DNA of 64,000 bases from Terriglobus albidus (GCF_008000815.1 NZ_CP042806.1:1240001-1304000); one strand, 5' to 3'; shown: positions 41,904 through 52,144, counted from the stretch's first letter. Notes: generated by a model from the sequence alone, not told the origin. A program made the numbers and translations.

Positions 41904-43532
41904 ATGGTTACGCCCCTGGCATTGTCTGCTGTTCTGCTCGCGTCTTCGGCCGCGCACTCCTTTGCGGAGCCGCCCAGGATCGTCCACACAGAAGCAGGCA
42001 ATCAGATTGTGCTTCACGGGAAGCCGTACCTGCTGCTCGGCGGAGAGCTCGGCAACTCCTCTGCCGGAACCGCGGAACAGGCCGACAGCATTCTGCCCAG
42101 GCTAGCCTCCATCCATGTCAACACCGTCCTGATGCCTGTGGCCTGGGAGCAGATCGAGCCGCAGGAGGGCAAGTTTGATTTTTCGATCCTCGATCACTGG
42201 ATCGAGGTAGCTCGCAGCCGGCAGATGCACCTGGTGCCGCTATGGTTCGGAAGCTGGAAGAATGCTTTTTCCAACTACGCTCCGCTATGGGTGAAGCAGG
42301 ATAAAAAGCGTTTCCCGCGTGCGATGTCGGCGGATGGGACAGAGCTCGAGATTCTTTCTACGTTTGGCGAAGAGACGCTTCGGAGCGATCAGCGTGCCTT
42401 TCGCGCTCTGATGCAGCACATTCGCCAGGTCGACGAGAGTGAGCAGACTGTTCTCATGGTGCAGGTAGAGAACGAGGTTGGCTATCTGGGCCGGGGTGGG
42501 CGCGACCGTTCGACGCAGGCCGATGCCAGCTTCCAGTCTGCTGTACCGCGCGCCTTGGTCGAGAAGCTGCGTTCGCGTCGCGAGATGCTCTCGCCGGAAC
42601 TGGCAAGCCAGTTCCATCCCGACGGCAAGACCTGGGCGGAGGTCTTTGGCGATGGCGCCGATGAGGTCTTCATGGCATGGCGGTATGCCACGTTCATGGA
42701 AACGGTCGCCGGCGGCGGAAAACAGGCATACGCTCTGCCGATGTACGTGAATGCGCAGCTTCCGGCTGCGGCGGAGCGTGCAGGGGAGTACCCCAGTGGC
42801 GCACCGCATCCGTACTATCTGGAGGTGTATCGGGCGCTGGCACCGTCACTTGATTTCTTTTCTCCCGATATCTACTGGCCCAACTTCGAGTATTGGGTGC
42901 AGCGCTATAACGTTCCGGGAAATGCGTTGTTTGTTCCGGAGGCGCGTCTTGAGGCCGGGCCCTTTAACGCTCTGTACGCCTATGGCGAAGCGCGGGCGTT
43001 CGGCTTCTGCCCGTTCGGAATCGACGGTGTGATGCCGTCCAAGGATCCAGCTGCTCCGGTGCCTGATATCGCGCAGACCTATGGCGCGCTGGAGGATCTC
43101 GGCGACCTGGTGCTGGATGCGCAACGCACCGGCCGGTCCCGTGGCCTGGTATTGCATGCCAGCAGCCCGCGGGCGACACAGACGGTCGCGCTCGGAGGAT
43201 ATCTCTTTGAGGCGACACTCTCGCGTTCGTGGCCGGCGAAGACACTTCTGACCGACGATGGCGCCATGATCATTCTTGAAAAGAATGAGGGGGAGTTCTA
43301 CATCGCGGGCCGCGGCCTGACGGTGAACTTCTATCGCGATCCGGATGTCGACAAGAAGATCGGCGGCATTGGAAGCATCGAAGAGGTGAAGCGTGAGGAA
43401 GGGAAGTGGATCACGCAGCGCCGTCTGAATGGAGACCAGAGCAATCAGGGGCGGCAGCTCAGCATGGCGGCCAACCAGATGCATATCTACAAGGTTGTTC
43501 TCTATGCTTCGGAGCGGCATCGTGCAGAATAG
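41904..43532 (+). CDS. Secreted GH35-type beta-galactosidase with DUF5597 domain
   Basis: The ATG at 41904 lies 9-11 bases after GGAGGAG; a TTG at 41898 is closer to the site and possible. The 542-residue protein has a signal peptide (ALSAVLLASSAAHSFAE). The GH35 barrel shows LHGKPYLLLGGELGNSS, the acid/base E191 in VQVENEVGYLG, and the nucleophile E346 in LFVPEARLE. The C-terminal DUF5597 part begins near YGALEDLGDLV. Relatives act on beta-galactose (or beta-arabinopyranose) side chains in hemicellulose loci of Xanthomonas and Bacteroidetes. It starts the hydrolase run of this locus. Exact sugar specificity is not readable from the sequence. Confidence 0.88.
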   Translation: MVTPLALSAVLLASSAAHSFAEPPRIVHTEAGNQIVLHGKPYLLLGGELGNSSAGTAEQADSILPRLASIHVNTVLMPVAWEQIEPQEGKFDFSILDHWIEVARSRQMHLVPLWFGSWKNAFSNYAPLWVKQDKKRFPRAMSADGTELEILSTFGEETLRSDQRAFRALMQHIRQVDESEQTVLMVQVENEVGYLGRGGRDRSTQADASFQSAVPRALVEKLRSRREMLSPELASQFHPDGKTWAEVFGDGADEVFMAWRYATFMETVAGGGKQAYALPMYVNAQLPAAAERAGEYPSGAPHPYYLEVYRALAPSLDFFSPDIYWPNFEYWVQRYNVPGNALFVPEARLEAGPFNALYAYGEARAFGFCPFGIDGVMPSKDPAAPVPDIAQTYGALEDLGDLVLDAQRTGRSRGLVLHASSPRATQTVALGGYLFEATLSRSWPAKTLLTDDGAMIILEKNEGEFYIAGRGLTVNFYRDPDVDKKIGGIGSIEEVKREEGKWITQRRLNGDQSNQGRQLSMAANQMHIYKVVLYASERHRAE

Positions 43533-44745
43533 GCTGCAATGTTTTGTCGCTATCGTTGCGGTGTCGTTTTGCGGGATTTGTTCCGCTGCGCAGGCTGCCA
43601 CGCCGCACTGGGTGGCAAGCTGGGGATCGTCACAGATGCGGGCCACGGGCGACGCACTTCCGTCGCAGGAGCTGACAGGCACTACCCTGCGGCAGATTGT
43701 TCATCTCTCCGTCGGTGGAGACAAGATAAGGCTGCATCTTTCCAATGCCTTCGGTGAAAGCCCACTCGTCCTGGACCGCGTTTCCGTAGCCAGGCGCGAT
43801 ACAGGCGGGAGAGACGTGATCCAGCCGGCGACAAAGATTGCCGTGCGCTTCGGTGGGCGGATATCCGTCTCAATCCCTATGGGAGCGGAGTATCTCTCCG
43901 ATGAGATTGCCCTCCCAGCCGTTCCTCTCAGCGACCTTGTGATCACAGTGCTGGTGCGTCAGGCTCCGGCAACAGTGACCTTTCATGCCGGCGCACGTGC
44001 TACTTCGTATGTGCTGCACGGGGATCATGTTGCAGATGCGCGCCTCGATAGTGCGAAGACTGTCACCCAGTGGTACTTTCTCGCGGGTGTTGAAGTGGCC
44101 AATCCACAGGCGGCAGGAGCCGTGGTTGCGCTTGGCGACTCCATCACTGACGGCCGCGGTGTTACCACCGATGCGAATGAACGCTGGACGGACGTATTGG
44201 CACAGCGCAGCGCGCGCAACAGCATTGGCGTCGTTAATCAGGGGATAGGCGGTAACCGTATCCTCGAAGACGGCCTCGGGCCGAATGCGTTGTCACGGTT
44301 CGTTCGCGATGTGCTCGCGATTCCTGGCGCCCACTGCCTGATTGTGCTGGAAGGCGTCAACGATCTAGGCGTGCTTGACCGCCTGGCCGCGCATCCGACA
44401 GCGGCACATGAAGATCTGGTGAATGGGCTTGAAAACGCGCTGCGGCAGATGGTGGAGCTTGCTCATGCTCATGGACTGCGCGTTTTGGGAGGAACGGTGA
44501 TGCCGTTTCAAGGGTCCGAGTACTATCACCCCAGCGAACAGACTGAGGCGGATCGCCAGCAACTGAACCAGTGGATCCGTACCTCAGGTATCTTTGATGG
44601 CATCGTGGATTTCGATCAGATCATGCGCGATCCGTCGCGGCCCGGCTATCTTGCCGCCGAGGTTGACTCTGGTGATCATCTGCATCCAAACCCCGCGGGC
44701 TACAAGCGGATGGGTGAGGCCATCCCCTTGAATCTGCTGCAATAG
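43522..44745 (+). CDS. Secreted SGNH/GDSL esterase, probable hemicellulose deacetylase
   Basis: The GTG at 43522 has GGAG seven bases upstream and overlaps the GH35 gene by 11 bases; an ATG at 43504 is the alternative. The product (about 407 residues) has a signal peptide (FVAIVAVSFCGICSAAQA). It has an N-terminal beta-rich part to about 195, then an SGNH domain: block I VVALGDSITDG, Gly block NQGIGGNRIL, Asn block EGVNDLG, and block V DHLHPNPAGYKRMG. Such two-part esterases (as in GDSL acetylesterases of plant wall loci) remove O-acetyl groups. Within this locus it would deacetylate xylan or xyloglucan fragments. It could also be a rhamnogalacturonan acetylesterase, but no pectin genes are near. 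Confidence 0.87.
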   Translation: MQNRLQCFVAIVAVSFCGICSAAQAATPHWVASWGSSQMRATGDALPSQELTGTTLRQIVHLSVGGDKIRLHLSNAFGESPLVLDRVSVARRDTGGRDVIQPATKIAVRFGGRISVSIPMGAEYLSDEIALPAVPLSDLVITVLVRQAPATVTFHAGARATSYVLHGDHVADARLDSAKTVTQWYFLAGVEVANPQAAGAVVALGDSITDGRGVTTDANERWTDVLAQRSARNSIGVVNQGIGGNRILEDGLGPNALSRFVRDVLAIPGAHCLIVLEGVNDLGVLDRLAAHPTAAHEDLVNGLENALRQMVELAHAHGLRVLGGTVMPFQGSEYYHPSEQTEADRQQLNQWIRTSGIFDGIVDFDQIMRDPSRPGYLAAEVDSGDHLHPNPAGYKRMGEAIPLNLLQ

Positions 44746-44766
44746 ATTTTTGAAAGGCCTTCTGCC

Positions 44767-47439
44767 ATGCGACTAATACACGTTTTCACCCTGTTCGCCG
44801 GCCTGCTGCCGGCCGCCGCTCTTGCGCAGGCAAAGCTTCCATATCAGGACACCTCGCTCACCCCGGAACAGCGTGCGCACGACCTGGTTTCGCGGTTGAC
44901 GCTGGAGGAGAAGGCCGCACAGAGTGTCAACACTGCGCCTGCCATTCCTCGCCTGGGAGTACCGGCATATGACTACTGGAACGAAGGTCTGCACGGCATT
45001 GCGCGGTCCGGCCATTCGACGCTGTTTCCGCAAGCCATCGGCATGGCTGCGACCTGGGACGCGCCGCTACTGCAGCAGATCGGGGACGTTGTCTCGACCG
45101 AGGCCCGCGCCAAGTACAACGATGCCGTTCGTAAAGACATTCACAGCATCTACTTCGGCCTGACCATCTGGTCGCCAAATATCAACATCTTCCGCGATCC
45201 GCGTTGGGGACGCGGGCAGGAGACCTACGGGGAAGACCCGTATCTGACTGGAAGCCTCGGCCTGTCGTTTGTGCGCGGCCTGCAAGGGCCTGATCCGCAG
45301 CATCCCCGCGCCATTGCTACGCCAAAGCACTTTGCCGTGCACAGCGGTCCGGAGAATACGCGCCACAGCGCCAACATCGATCCTTCCGCGCATGATCTGT
45401 GGGAGACCTATCTTCCGCAGTTCCGGCGCACCATCGTCGAAGGTCAGGCCGGATCGATCATGTGCGCCTATAACGCCATCTATGGCAAGCCCGCATGCGC
45501 CAGTGATCTGCTGCTGAAGGAGATCCTGCGCGATGACTGGAAGTTCAAGGGGTTTGTCACTTCTGACTGCGGCGCCATCGATGACTTCTACCAGAAGACG
45601 GCACATCGCTACTCGCCGGATAAGGAGCATGCTTCGGCAGCGGGTGTCCTTGCCGGGACTGATACGAACTGCGGCCGTACCTACCAGGTGCTGCCGGCCT
45701 CGGTCCAGGCGGGACTGCTGAAGGAGAGCGATCTCGACACAACGCTGGAACGTCTGTTCACCGCGCGCATGCGGCTGGGTTTGTTCGATCCTCCATCGAG
45801 CTCACCCTATGCGCAGATTCCGTACAGTCAGGATCGCGCTCCGGCACATCTGGCTCTCTCCGAGCGGGCTGCGAAAGAGTCGATGGTGCTGTTGAAGAAC
45901 GATGGCATTCTGCCGTTGCAGCCGGCGAAGTATAAGAGGGTTGCCGTTATCGGTCCCAATGCGGCGTCTCTTGCCGCGTTGGAGGGCAACTACAACGCCG
46001 TTCCGAAGGATCCGGAGATGCCGGTTGATACGTTGCGCAAGGCGCTTCGCGGTGCGCAGGTCGTCTACGCCGAGGGTGCTCCCTATGCAGACGGAGCTCC
46101 GCTGCCGGTTCCGTCGACGATGTTTCGCACAGCGGCTACCGGCGGGCGTAATGGGCTGAAGGCTGAGTACTTCAATGGATCGGATGGGGATATCTTCGCA
46201 GGCAAGCCGGCCATGGTGCGGCAGGACGCGCAGATCGATTTTGATTGGAACTCAGCCGCTCCTGTCGATGCGGTAAAGCAGGAGTTCTTCGGTGTTCGCT
46301 GGACTGGATATATTGCAGCTCCGCAGGCCGGTGACTTCGAGTTCAATATGCGGCTGGCGCACTGCTATCCATGCGGTGACGAAGAACGTTACCGCGTGAC
46401 TGTCGATGGTCACGAGGTGGCAAACTTCTCAACCCCCGCGAAGGACTTCCGCGAGAGCACGACGCCGCGCTTCCATATTCGTTTTGAAGATACCAAGCCG
46501 CATGCCATCGAAGTGACCTATGTGCACAAGGCTCCGCTCTTTGGCGGAGGTTTGACGATGGAGTGGGTGCCTCCCGCTGGTTTGCTACAGCAGCAGGCGG
46601 CAGAGGCAGCGCGTGATGCGGACCTGGTAATCGCCATGATTGGTCTTTCGCCAGAGCTTGAAGGCGAGGAGATGAAGATCAAGGTGGAGGGCTTCGATGG
46701 CGGCGACCGCACCGACATCAAGCTGCCTGCGAGCCAGCAGCAGATGCTGGAGGCGGTTGCGCAGTCGGGCAAGCCAATGGCGGTCGTGCTGATGAACGGT
46801 TCCGCACTCGCCGCACCGTGGGCGCAGGAGCATGCGAATGCGGTTCTCGAGGCGTGGTATCCCGGTGAATTCGGCGGCAAAGCTATTGCCGATACGTTGC
46901 TCGGCGCTTATAACCCCGCGGGTCGTCTGCCGGTGACCTTTTATCGGTCGGTCAGCGACCTGCCTGCCTTCGACGATTATGGAATGAAGAACCGTACCTA
47001 TCGCTACTTCCAGGGCACGCCGCTCTATGGCTTTGGATACGGTCTCAGCTATACGACCTTTACATACTCCGGAGCGAAGGCTGCGATCAATGAGTTGCAC
47101 GCCGGCGATCCGCTGAAGGTCGAGGTGACGGTCACGAACAGCGGCAAACGAGCCGGAGAAGAGGTAGCGCAGCTCTATTTGCTTCCGCCGGCTTCCGGCA
47201 ACGGCGGTCTGTCGCCGAAGTTGCAGCTTGAGGGCTTCCAGCGGATTACGCTCAAGCCGGGCGAAGCACGCAAGCTTGCGTTCGAGCTCTCGGCGCGTGA
47301 TCTCTCGCAGGTCGACGGGGACGGCAATCGTGCTGTTCTTCCGGGTGAGTACTCTATTGCCGTCGGTGGATCGCAGCCGGGCACGCAATCGCAGACCGTG
47401 AGCTTCCGTATCAGTGGAAGCTACGCTGTTACTCGGTAA
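44767..47439 (+). CDS. Secreted GH3 beta-xylosidase/beta-glucosidase with PA14 domain
   Basis: The protein has 890 residues from ATG 44767, starting 21 bases after the esterase stop. It has a signal peptide (TLFAGLLPAAALAQA) and an N-terminal GH3 barrel with YDYWNEGLHGIARSG, FRDPRWGRGQETYGEDP, TPKHFAVHSGPE and nucleophile D267 in FVTSDCGAIDDF. A PA14 insertion lies at about 455-600 (GLKAEYFNGSDGDIFAGKP, TGYIAAPQAGDFEFN). The C-terminal GH3 domain (PLYGFGYGLSYTTFTYSG) and fibronectin-III-like end follow. The WNEGLHG and EDP pattern is common in bacterial and plant xylan 1,4-beta-xylosidases. Next to a GH67 glucuronidase it most likely trims xylose from xylo-oligosaccharides. Beta-glucosidase activity remains possible. 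Confidence 0.92.
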   Translation: MRLIHVFTLFAGLLPAAALAQAKLPYQDTSLTPEQRAHDLVSRLTLEEKAAQSVNTAPAIPRLGVPAYDYWNEGLHGIARSGHSTLFPQAIGMAATWDAPLLQQIGDVVSTEARAKYNDAVRKDIHSIYFGLTIWSPNINIFRDPRWGRGQETYGEDPYLTGSLGLSFVRGLQGPDPQHPRAIATPKHFAVHSGPENTRHSANIDPSAHDLWETYLPQFRRTIVEGQAGSIMCAYNAIYGKPACASDLLLKEILRDDWKFKGFVTSDCGAIDDFYQKTAHRYSPDKEHASAAGVLAGTDTNCGRTYQVLPASVQAGLLKESDLDTTLERLFTARMRLGLFDPPSSSPYAQIPYSQDRAPAHLALSERAAKESMVLLKNDGILPLQPAKYKRVAVIGPNAASLAALEGNYNAVPKDPEMPVDTLRKALRGAQVVYAEGAPYADGAPLPVPSTMFRTAATGGRNGLKAEYFNGSDGDIFAGKPAMVRQDAQIDFDWNSAAPVDAVKQEFFGVRWTGYIAAPQAGDFEFNMRLAHCYPCGDEERYRVTVDGHEVANFSTPAKDFRESTTPRFHIRFEDTKPHAIEVTYVHKAPLFGGGLTMEWVPPAGLLQQQAAEAARDADLVIAMIGLSPELEGEEMKIKVEGFDGGDRTDIKLPASQQQMLEAVAQSGKPMAVVLMNGSALAAPWAQEHANAVLEAWYPGEFGGKAIADTLLGAYNPAGRLPVTFYRSVSDLPAFDDYGMKNRTYRYFQGTPLYGFGYGLSYTTFTYSGAKAAINELHAGDPLKVEVTVTNSGKRAGEEVAQLYLLPPASGNGGLSPKLQLEGFQRITLKPGEARKLAFELSARDLSQVDGDGNRAVLPGEYSIAVGGSQPGTQSQTVSFRISGSYAVTR

Positions 47440-47463
47440 GCCCAGGACAGGAAAAGAGAATCG

Positions 47464-50064
47464 ATGATTCCGAAAAGACACTATCTCCGGCCTGTTTCAC
47501 TCTTCGCAACTATCATTGCGCTCTCGTCACTGCAGTTGGCGCATGCCGAAGATGGCTCTGCCGCGTGGCTGCGCTATGCGCCGGTGGCAACGGCGCAGTA
47601 CCGTGCTGTCCCGACGCGTATCGTTCCTTCGTCTGATGCGCCAATGGAACGGGCAGCTGCTGAAGAGCTGCAACGTGGTCTCAACAGCATGCTCGGCGCT
47701 CACACTGAGATCGCTGCACAAAGTGCATCGGCGCGCGGCGCCGCAGTCCGTCTGGTGCTGACACCGGGAACGAGCCCGGAGGCGCTCGACAGCTACACCA
47801 TCGATACCTCGGCCAGCGGTATCCGGATTGCGGCGAACACGCCACAGGCGGAGCTCTACGGTGTCTTTCACCTGTTGGAGCTGATCGGCGCGGAACAGCC
47901 GTTGCCGAAGCATGAGCAGCAGACTGCGGCAGCCGGCATTCGCTGGACCGACGAGTGGGACAACATGAACGGCACCATCGAACGCGGCTATGCCGGACCC
48001 TCGATCTTTTTTGAGAATGGCCACGTCCGCCAGGACCTGGCCCGAGCCGGGCAATATGCCCGGTTGCTGGCCTCCATCGGCATCAACGGCTGCAACGTCA
48101 ACAACGTGAATGCAGATCTCGATCTGCTGACGCCGGCTCACATCCGCGAGTTTGCTCGCCTCGCTGAGGTCTTTCGTCCCTGGGGTGTCAGGCTTGCGAT
48201 GAGTATCGATCTCACCTCGCCGCAGACCGTGGGAGGTATGTCGACCTTCGATCCGCTCGATCCTGCGGTTGCCGCGTGGTGGAAAGACAAGGTGGATGAG
48301 ATCTACCGCGCCATCCCTGATTTTGGTGGCTTCACCGTCAAAGCTGATTCAGAAGGACGCAAGGGGCCATCGCAGTACGGCCGTTCCCCTGCCGATGCGG
48401 CCAATGTACTGGCGCGTGCCCTGGCGCCGCATCATGGCGTGGTGCTCTATCGCGGTTTCGTCTACAACAATCATCTCGACTGGAACGATCACAAGGCTGA
48501 CCGCGCACGTGCCGGCGTGGATAACTTCGCGCGCTACGATGGCACGTTTGAAGACAACGTCATCATCCAGATCAAGGAAGGCCCCATCGACTTCCAGGCG
48601 CGCGAGCCCGTCAGTCCGCTCTTCGCCGCGCTGCGACGGACGAACGTCGCTATCGAGCTGCAGACCGCGCAGGAGTACACCGGCCAGCAGCGGCACATGG
48701 TCTGGCTGCCAAGTATGTGGCACTGGGTGCTCGATACCGATCTGCATGCGGACGATCGCAGCACGCCAGTTGAGCAGATTGTGACCGGTCACAGCTTTCC
48801 TCTTGCGAATGGGAAGCCGCGCCGGGGCGGTTTCGTCTCCGTCACCAATGTCGGCATGGAGGCCAACTGGCTGCATCATCCGATGGCGATGGCTAACCTG
48901 TACGGCTTCGGCAAACTGGCATGGAACCCGGATCAGCCGCTCGCACAGATCATCGATCGCTGGACGCGTTTGACGTGGGGAAATCGTCCTGAGGTGGTGA
49001 AGCTTATTACGACGCTGCAGCTTGAAAGCTGGCAGGTCTATGAAGGCTACACCGGCCCGAATGGCATAGGGACGCTCACCAATATCCTTGGCTATCACTT
49101 CGGCCCGGGCATCGAGTCGGCAGAGCGCAATGGATGGGGTCAGTGGTTCCGTGGTGAGAAGGACGGCATCGGCATGGATCGTACCGCCAACGGCACCGGC
49201 TATATCCAGCAGTACCCGTCACAGCTCGCGGCGAAGTATGAGTCGCTTGCTACCTGTCCGGAAGACCTGCTGCTCTTCTTCCACCACGTCCCTTACGACT
49301 ACAAGCTGCGTAATGGAAAGACGTTGGTGCAGTCCATCTATGACACGCACTACAGCGCCGCAGCGCAGGCTGGAAGCTATGTCACTCGCTGGCAACAGCT
49401 TCATGGCGTAGTGGATGACGAGCGTTATGAGCAGGTACTGCGCCTCTTCCGCTTCCAGGCCGGACACGCCATTGTTTGGAGTGATGCCATCAATAACTGG
49501 TTCCAGCGCATCTCGCAGATTCCTGATGCACAGGGCAGGGTCGGCCATGAAGCCGGACGCGTTGAGGCTGAGGCGATCATCGGGTCCGGATATGAACCGG
49601 TGGACGTCACTCCATGGGAGACGGCATCGGGTGGCAAGGCCGTGGTTTGCCACAAGGCCGAGGGCTGCACGCTTGCGTATACCTTCTCGCAGAGTTCAGG
49701 GACATATGACATCGCAGTGCAGTACTTCGATATCTGGCGCGGTGTCTCACGGTACGAGCTGCGCCGCAATGGGGAAGTCGTTGCCTCATGGCAGGCGGAC
49801 GACACGCTGCCTCCGGCACAGTTCGACGCCAATCCTGACGGGCAGACCTCGACCCGGTTCACTGCGAACGGCATCACCCTGCATCAGGGCGACAAGCTGG
49901 AGCTGCATGCGATTCCCGATCTGCGTTCAGAGCTGCAACCTGGGGTACCCCATAAGGCGGCACCGGGCGAGTTGGAATCGCAGTCCCGCACTCCGCGCGA
50001 TTATCGCGAATATGCACCAGTGGATTACATCGAAGTTACCCCCTCGGTGCACAACGTGAAGTAG
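47464..50064 (+). CDS. Secreted GH67 alpha-glucuronidase with C-terminal carbohydrate-binding-like domain
   Basis: The protein has 866 residues from ATG 47464, 24 bases after the GH3 gene. A signal peptide (LFATIIALSSLQLAHAE) is followed by the GH67 N-domain (PMERAAAEELQRGLNSML, WDNMNGTIERGYAGPSIFF) and the catalytic barrel. There E297 in KADSEGRKGP, D376 in EGPIDFQAREP and E404 in TAQEYTGQ match the acid and two base residues of the family; the last two are 28 apart, as in the Cellvibrio enzyme as I recall it. Residues beyond about 700 add a jelly-roll-like extension (EAEAIIGSGYEPVDVTPWE, GTYDIAVQYFDIWRG). It removes 4-O-methyl-D-glucuronate from the non-reducing end of xylo-oligosaccharides. 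Most intracellular GH67 enzymes lack both the signal and the extra domain. Confidence 0.94.
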   Translation: MIPKRHYLRPVSLFATIIALSSLQLAHAEDGSAAWLRYAPVATAQYRAVPTRIVPSSDAPMERAAAEELQRGLNSMLGAHTEIAAQSASARGAAVRLVLTPGTSPEALDSYTIDTSASGIRIAANTPQAELYGVFHLLELIGAEQPLPKHEQQTAAAGIRWTDEWDNMNGTIERGYAGPSIFFENGHVRQDLARAGQYARLLASIGINGCNVNNVNADLDLLTPAHIREFARLAEVFRPWGVRLAMSIDLTSPQTVGGMSTFDPLDPAVAAWWKDKVDEIYRAIPDFGGFTVKADSEGRKGPSQYGRSPADAANVLARALAPHHGVVLYRGFVYNNHLDWNDHKADRARAGVDNFARYDGTFEDNVIIQIKEGPIDFQAREPVSPLFAALRRTNVAIELQTAQEYTGQQRHMVWLPSMWHWVLDTDLHADDRSTPVEQIVTGHSFPLANGKPRRGGFVSVTNVGMEANWLHHPMAMANLYGFGKLAWNPDQPLAQIIDRWTRLTWGNRPEVVKLITTLQLESWQVYEGYTGPNGIGTLTNILGYHFGPGIESAERNGWGQWFRGEKDGIGMDRTANGTGYIQQYPSQLAAKYESLATCPEDLLLFFHHVPYDYKLRNGKTLVQSIYDTHYSAAAQAGSYVTRWQQLHGVVDDERYEQVLRLFRFQAGHAIVWSDAINNWFQRISQIPDAQGRVGHEAGRVEAEAIIGSGYEPVDVTPWETASGGKAVVCHKAEGCTLAYTFSQSSGTYDIAVQYFDIWRGVSRYELRRNGEVVASWQADDTLPPAQFDANPDGQTSTRFTANGITLHQGDKLELHAIPDLRSELQPGVPHKAAPGELESQSRTPRDYREYAPVDYIEVTPSVHNVK

Positions 50065-50102
50065 TTGACTATGATCGAAGTCCTGGAATCGAAAGAGTAA
50101 TC

Positions 50103-50861
50103 ATGAATCTCTCTGGAATGACCGCCGTTGTCGTCGGCGGGACCTCGGGTATCGGTAAGGCGCTTGCGCTCGGGCTCGCACGTCATGGAGCCAACATTGT
50201 GGCTACCTCGCGCTCGCAGCAGTCCGTCAACGAAATTGCACACGAGCTGCAGGCTCTTGGAGCCAGGCATCTCGCCATTGCCAGCGACGTTGCCAGCCGC
50301 GACTCCCTGGGGGCGCTTCGTGATGCCGTGCTTGCGGAGTTCGGTTCTGTGGAGATCCTGGTGAACTCTGCTGGTATGACCAAACGACTCCCAACGCTAG
50401 AGGTTGATGACGAGCTCTGGAATCAGATCCTCGACGTGAACCTCACCGGTACGCTTCGAGCCTGCCAGGTCTTTGGGAAGGTCATGCTGGAACAGCGCTT
50501 CGGCCGCATCATCAATATCGCATCTCTGGCCAGCTTCGCTGCTTTTCTCGAGGTTGCACCGTATGGAGCCAGCAAAGCGGCTGTGGCGGCACTCACGCAG
50601 TCTCTGGCGGTAGAGTGGTCGCGTTCCGGCGTGACGGTCAACGCCATTGCTCCCGGCATCTTTCCCACGGCGCTCAATCGCAAGATTATCGACAGCCCGC
50701 GCGGACAGGAGCTGCTGATGCGTACGCCCATGGCGCGCTTTGGTGAAGCGGAGGAGCTTGTCTCAACCGCTGTCTATCTGGCAGCGCGCGAGACTACGTT
50801 CACCACCGGACAGATCATCGCAGTGGACGGCGGTTTTCTGGCAAGCGGCGTTAACCAGTAG
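50103..50861 (+). CDS. SDR-family oxidoreductase, candidate D-fructuronate/mannonate dehydrogenase
   Basis: The 252-residue cytoplasmic protein starts at ATG 50103, 38 bases after the GH67 gene. The classical SDR marks are present: cofactor glycines at 12-18 (GGTSGIG), NSAG near residue 90, and catalytic Y154-x3-K158 (PYGASKAAV), with a C-terminal TGQIIAVDGGF. The arginine after the second strand (ATSRSQQ) favours NADP(H) or is neutral. It sits directly before D-mannonate dehydratase and after alpha-glucuronidase. Reduction of D-fructuronate to D-mannonate is therefore the step the locus still needs, and SDR enzymes replacing UxuB are known. KduD-like or 3-oxoacyl reductase chemistry is the alternative. 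Confidence 0.88.
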   Translation: MNLSGMTAVVVGGTSGIGKALALGLARHGANIVATSRSQQSVNEIAHELQALGARHLAIASDVASRDSLGALRDAVLAEFGSVEILVNSAGMTKRLPTLEVDDELWNQILDVNLTGTLRACQVFGKVMLEQRFGRIINIASLASFAAFLEVAPYGASKAAVAALTQSLAVEWSRSGVTVNAIAPGIFPTALNRKIIDSPRGQELLMRTPMARFGEAEELVSTAVYLAARETTFTTGQIIAVDGGFLASGVNQ

Positions 50862-50891
50862 CCACGGCGCGGAGAAATTTAGAGAAGGTTT

Positions 50892-52100
50892 ATGAAGATT
50901 GAATCGGCAAAGCTTATCGTCTGCTCCCCGGACCGCAACTTCGTCACGCTGAAGATCGTGACGGACGAAGGCATCTATGGTCTTGGCGATGCCACGCTCA
51001 ACGGCCGCGAACTCGCGGTCGCGTCATATCTCACCGAGCATGTTCTTCCGTGCCTTATAGGCCGCGATCCTTTCCAGATTGAGGACATCTGGCAGTATCT
51101 CTATCGCGGAGCCTACTGGCGCCGCGGCCCGGTAACGATGAGCGCGATCGCTGCCGTTGATATGGCGCTATGGGATATCAAGGGCAAGGCGCTGAATACG
51201 CCCGTCTATAACCTGCTGGGCGGAAAGAGCAGGGAGGGCGTGCTGGTGTACACCCATGCCAATGGCGCCGATATCGCCGAGGCTGTTGACTCCGTGCAGC
51301 GTCATGCTGCCGAAGGCTATCTTGCCGTGCGCGCTCAGTCCGGCGTTCCAGGTGTTGCTTCCAGCTACGGCGTTCCCAAGTCGGGCAAGCCCTATGAGCC
51401 GGCGGAGCGCGGTCTTCCCAGTGAAAGCCTGTGGTCGACGGAGAAGTATCTCAACTTCGTTCCGAAGCTGTTCGATGCGGTGCGCAAGGCATGCGGAGAA
51501 GATCTGCATCTACTGCATGATGTCCATCACCGCCTTACGCCTATCGAAGCAGCGCGTTTGGGCAAAGCGCTTGAGCCTTATCATCTGTATTGGATGGAAG
51601 ATCCGACTCCAGCTGAAAACCAGGATGCCTTCCGTCTGATCCGCGAACATACGGTAACGCCCATAGCCACCGGCGAGGTCTTCAACTCCTTCTGGGATGC
51701 GCATGACCTGATTCGCAACCAGTGGATCGATTATCTGCGTATGACCATCGTGCATGGCGGTGGCATCACGGCGCTGAAGAAGGCTGCTGATTTTGCCGCG
51801 GTGTATCAGGTGCGTACGGGCTTCCATGGAGCGACGGATCTGTCTCCGGTGACGATGGCGGCGGCTTTGCACTTCGGCCTGGCGATTCACAACTTTGGTA
51901 TCCAGGAGCACATGCCGCATACGAAGCTTACGGATGAGGTCTTCCCTCATGCCTATACCTTCAATGCCGGTTATATGTATCCCGGCGATGCTCCGGGGCT
52001 TGGTGTGGAGATTGATGAAGCGTTGGCGGCGAAGTATCCGTACCAGCGCGCGTATCTTCCGATTGCGCGGAAGCTGGATGGGACGTTGACGGATTGGTAG
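50892..52100 (+). CDS. manD: D-mannonate dehydratase (enolase superfamily, ManD/RspA)
   Basis: The 402-residue cytoplasmic protein starts at ATG 50892, after AGAGAAGG. Metal ligands D210 (LLHDVHH), E236 ([11 protein letters not shown]) and E262 (ATGEVFN), the base pair R147 and Y159, and H212 fall at the residue numbers I recall for the characterised Novosphingobium ManD. That makes the assignment firm. H312 in [10 protein letters not shown] is the other active-site histidine. It dehydrates D-mannonate to 2-keto-3-deoxy-D-gluconate, which kinase and aldolase genes elsewhere would process. In this locus it receives glucuronate released by GH67 after isomerisation and reduction. A glucuronate isomerase (UxaC) is not in the window. 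Confidence 0.95.
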   Translation: MKIESAKLIVCSPDRNFVTLKIVTDEGIYGLGDATLNGRELAVASYLTEHVLPCLIGRDPFQIEDIWQYLYRGAYWRRGPVTMSAIAAVDMALWDIKGKALNTPVYNLLGGKSREGVLVYTHANGADIAEAVDSVQRHAAEGYLAVRAQSGVPGVASSYGVPKSGKPYEPAERGLPSESLWSTEKYLNFVPKLFDAVRKACGEDLHLLHDVHHRLTPIEAARLGKALEPYHLYWMEDPTPAENQDAFRLIREHTVTPIATGEVFNSFWDAHDLIRNQWIDYLRMTIVHGGGITALKKAADFAAVYQVRTGFHGATDLSPVTMAAALHFGLAIHNFGIQEHMPHTKLTDEVFPHAYTFNAGYMYPGDAPGLGVEIDEALAAKYPYQRAYLPIARKLDGTLTDW

Positions 52101-52144
52101 TAATTTCACCTCCGGGAAATGGGTGGGAACCGTGGGCTTCAGCC

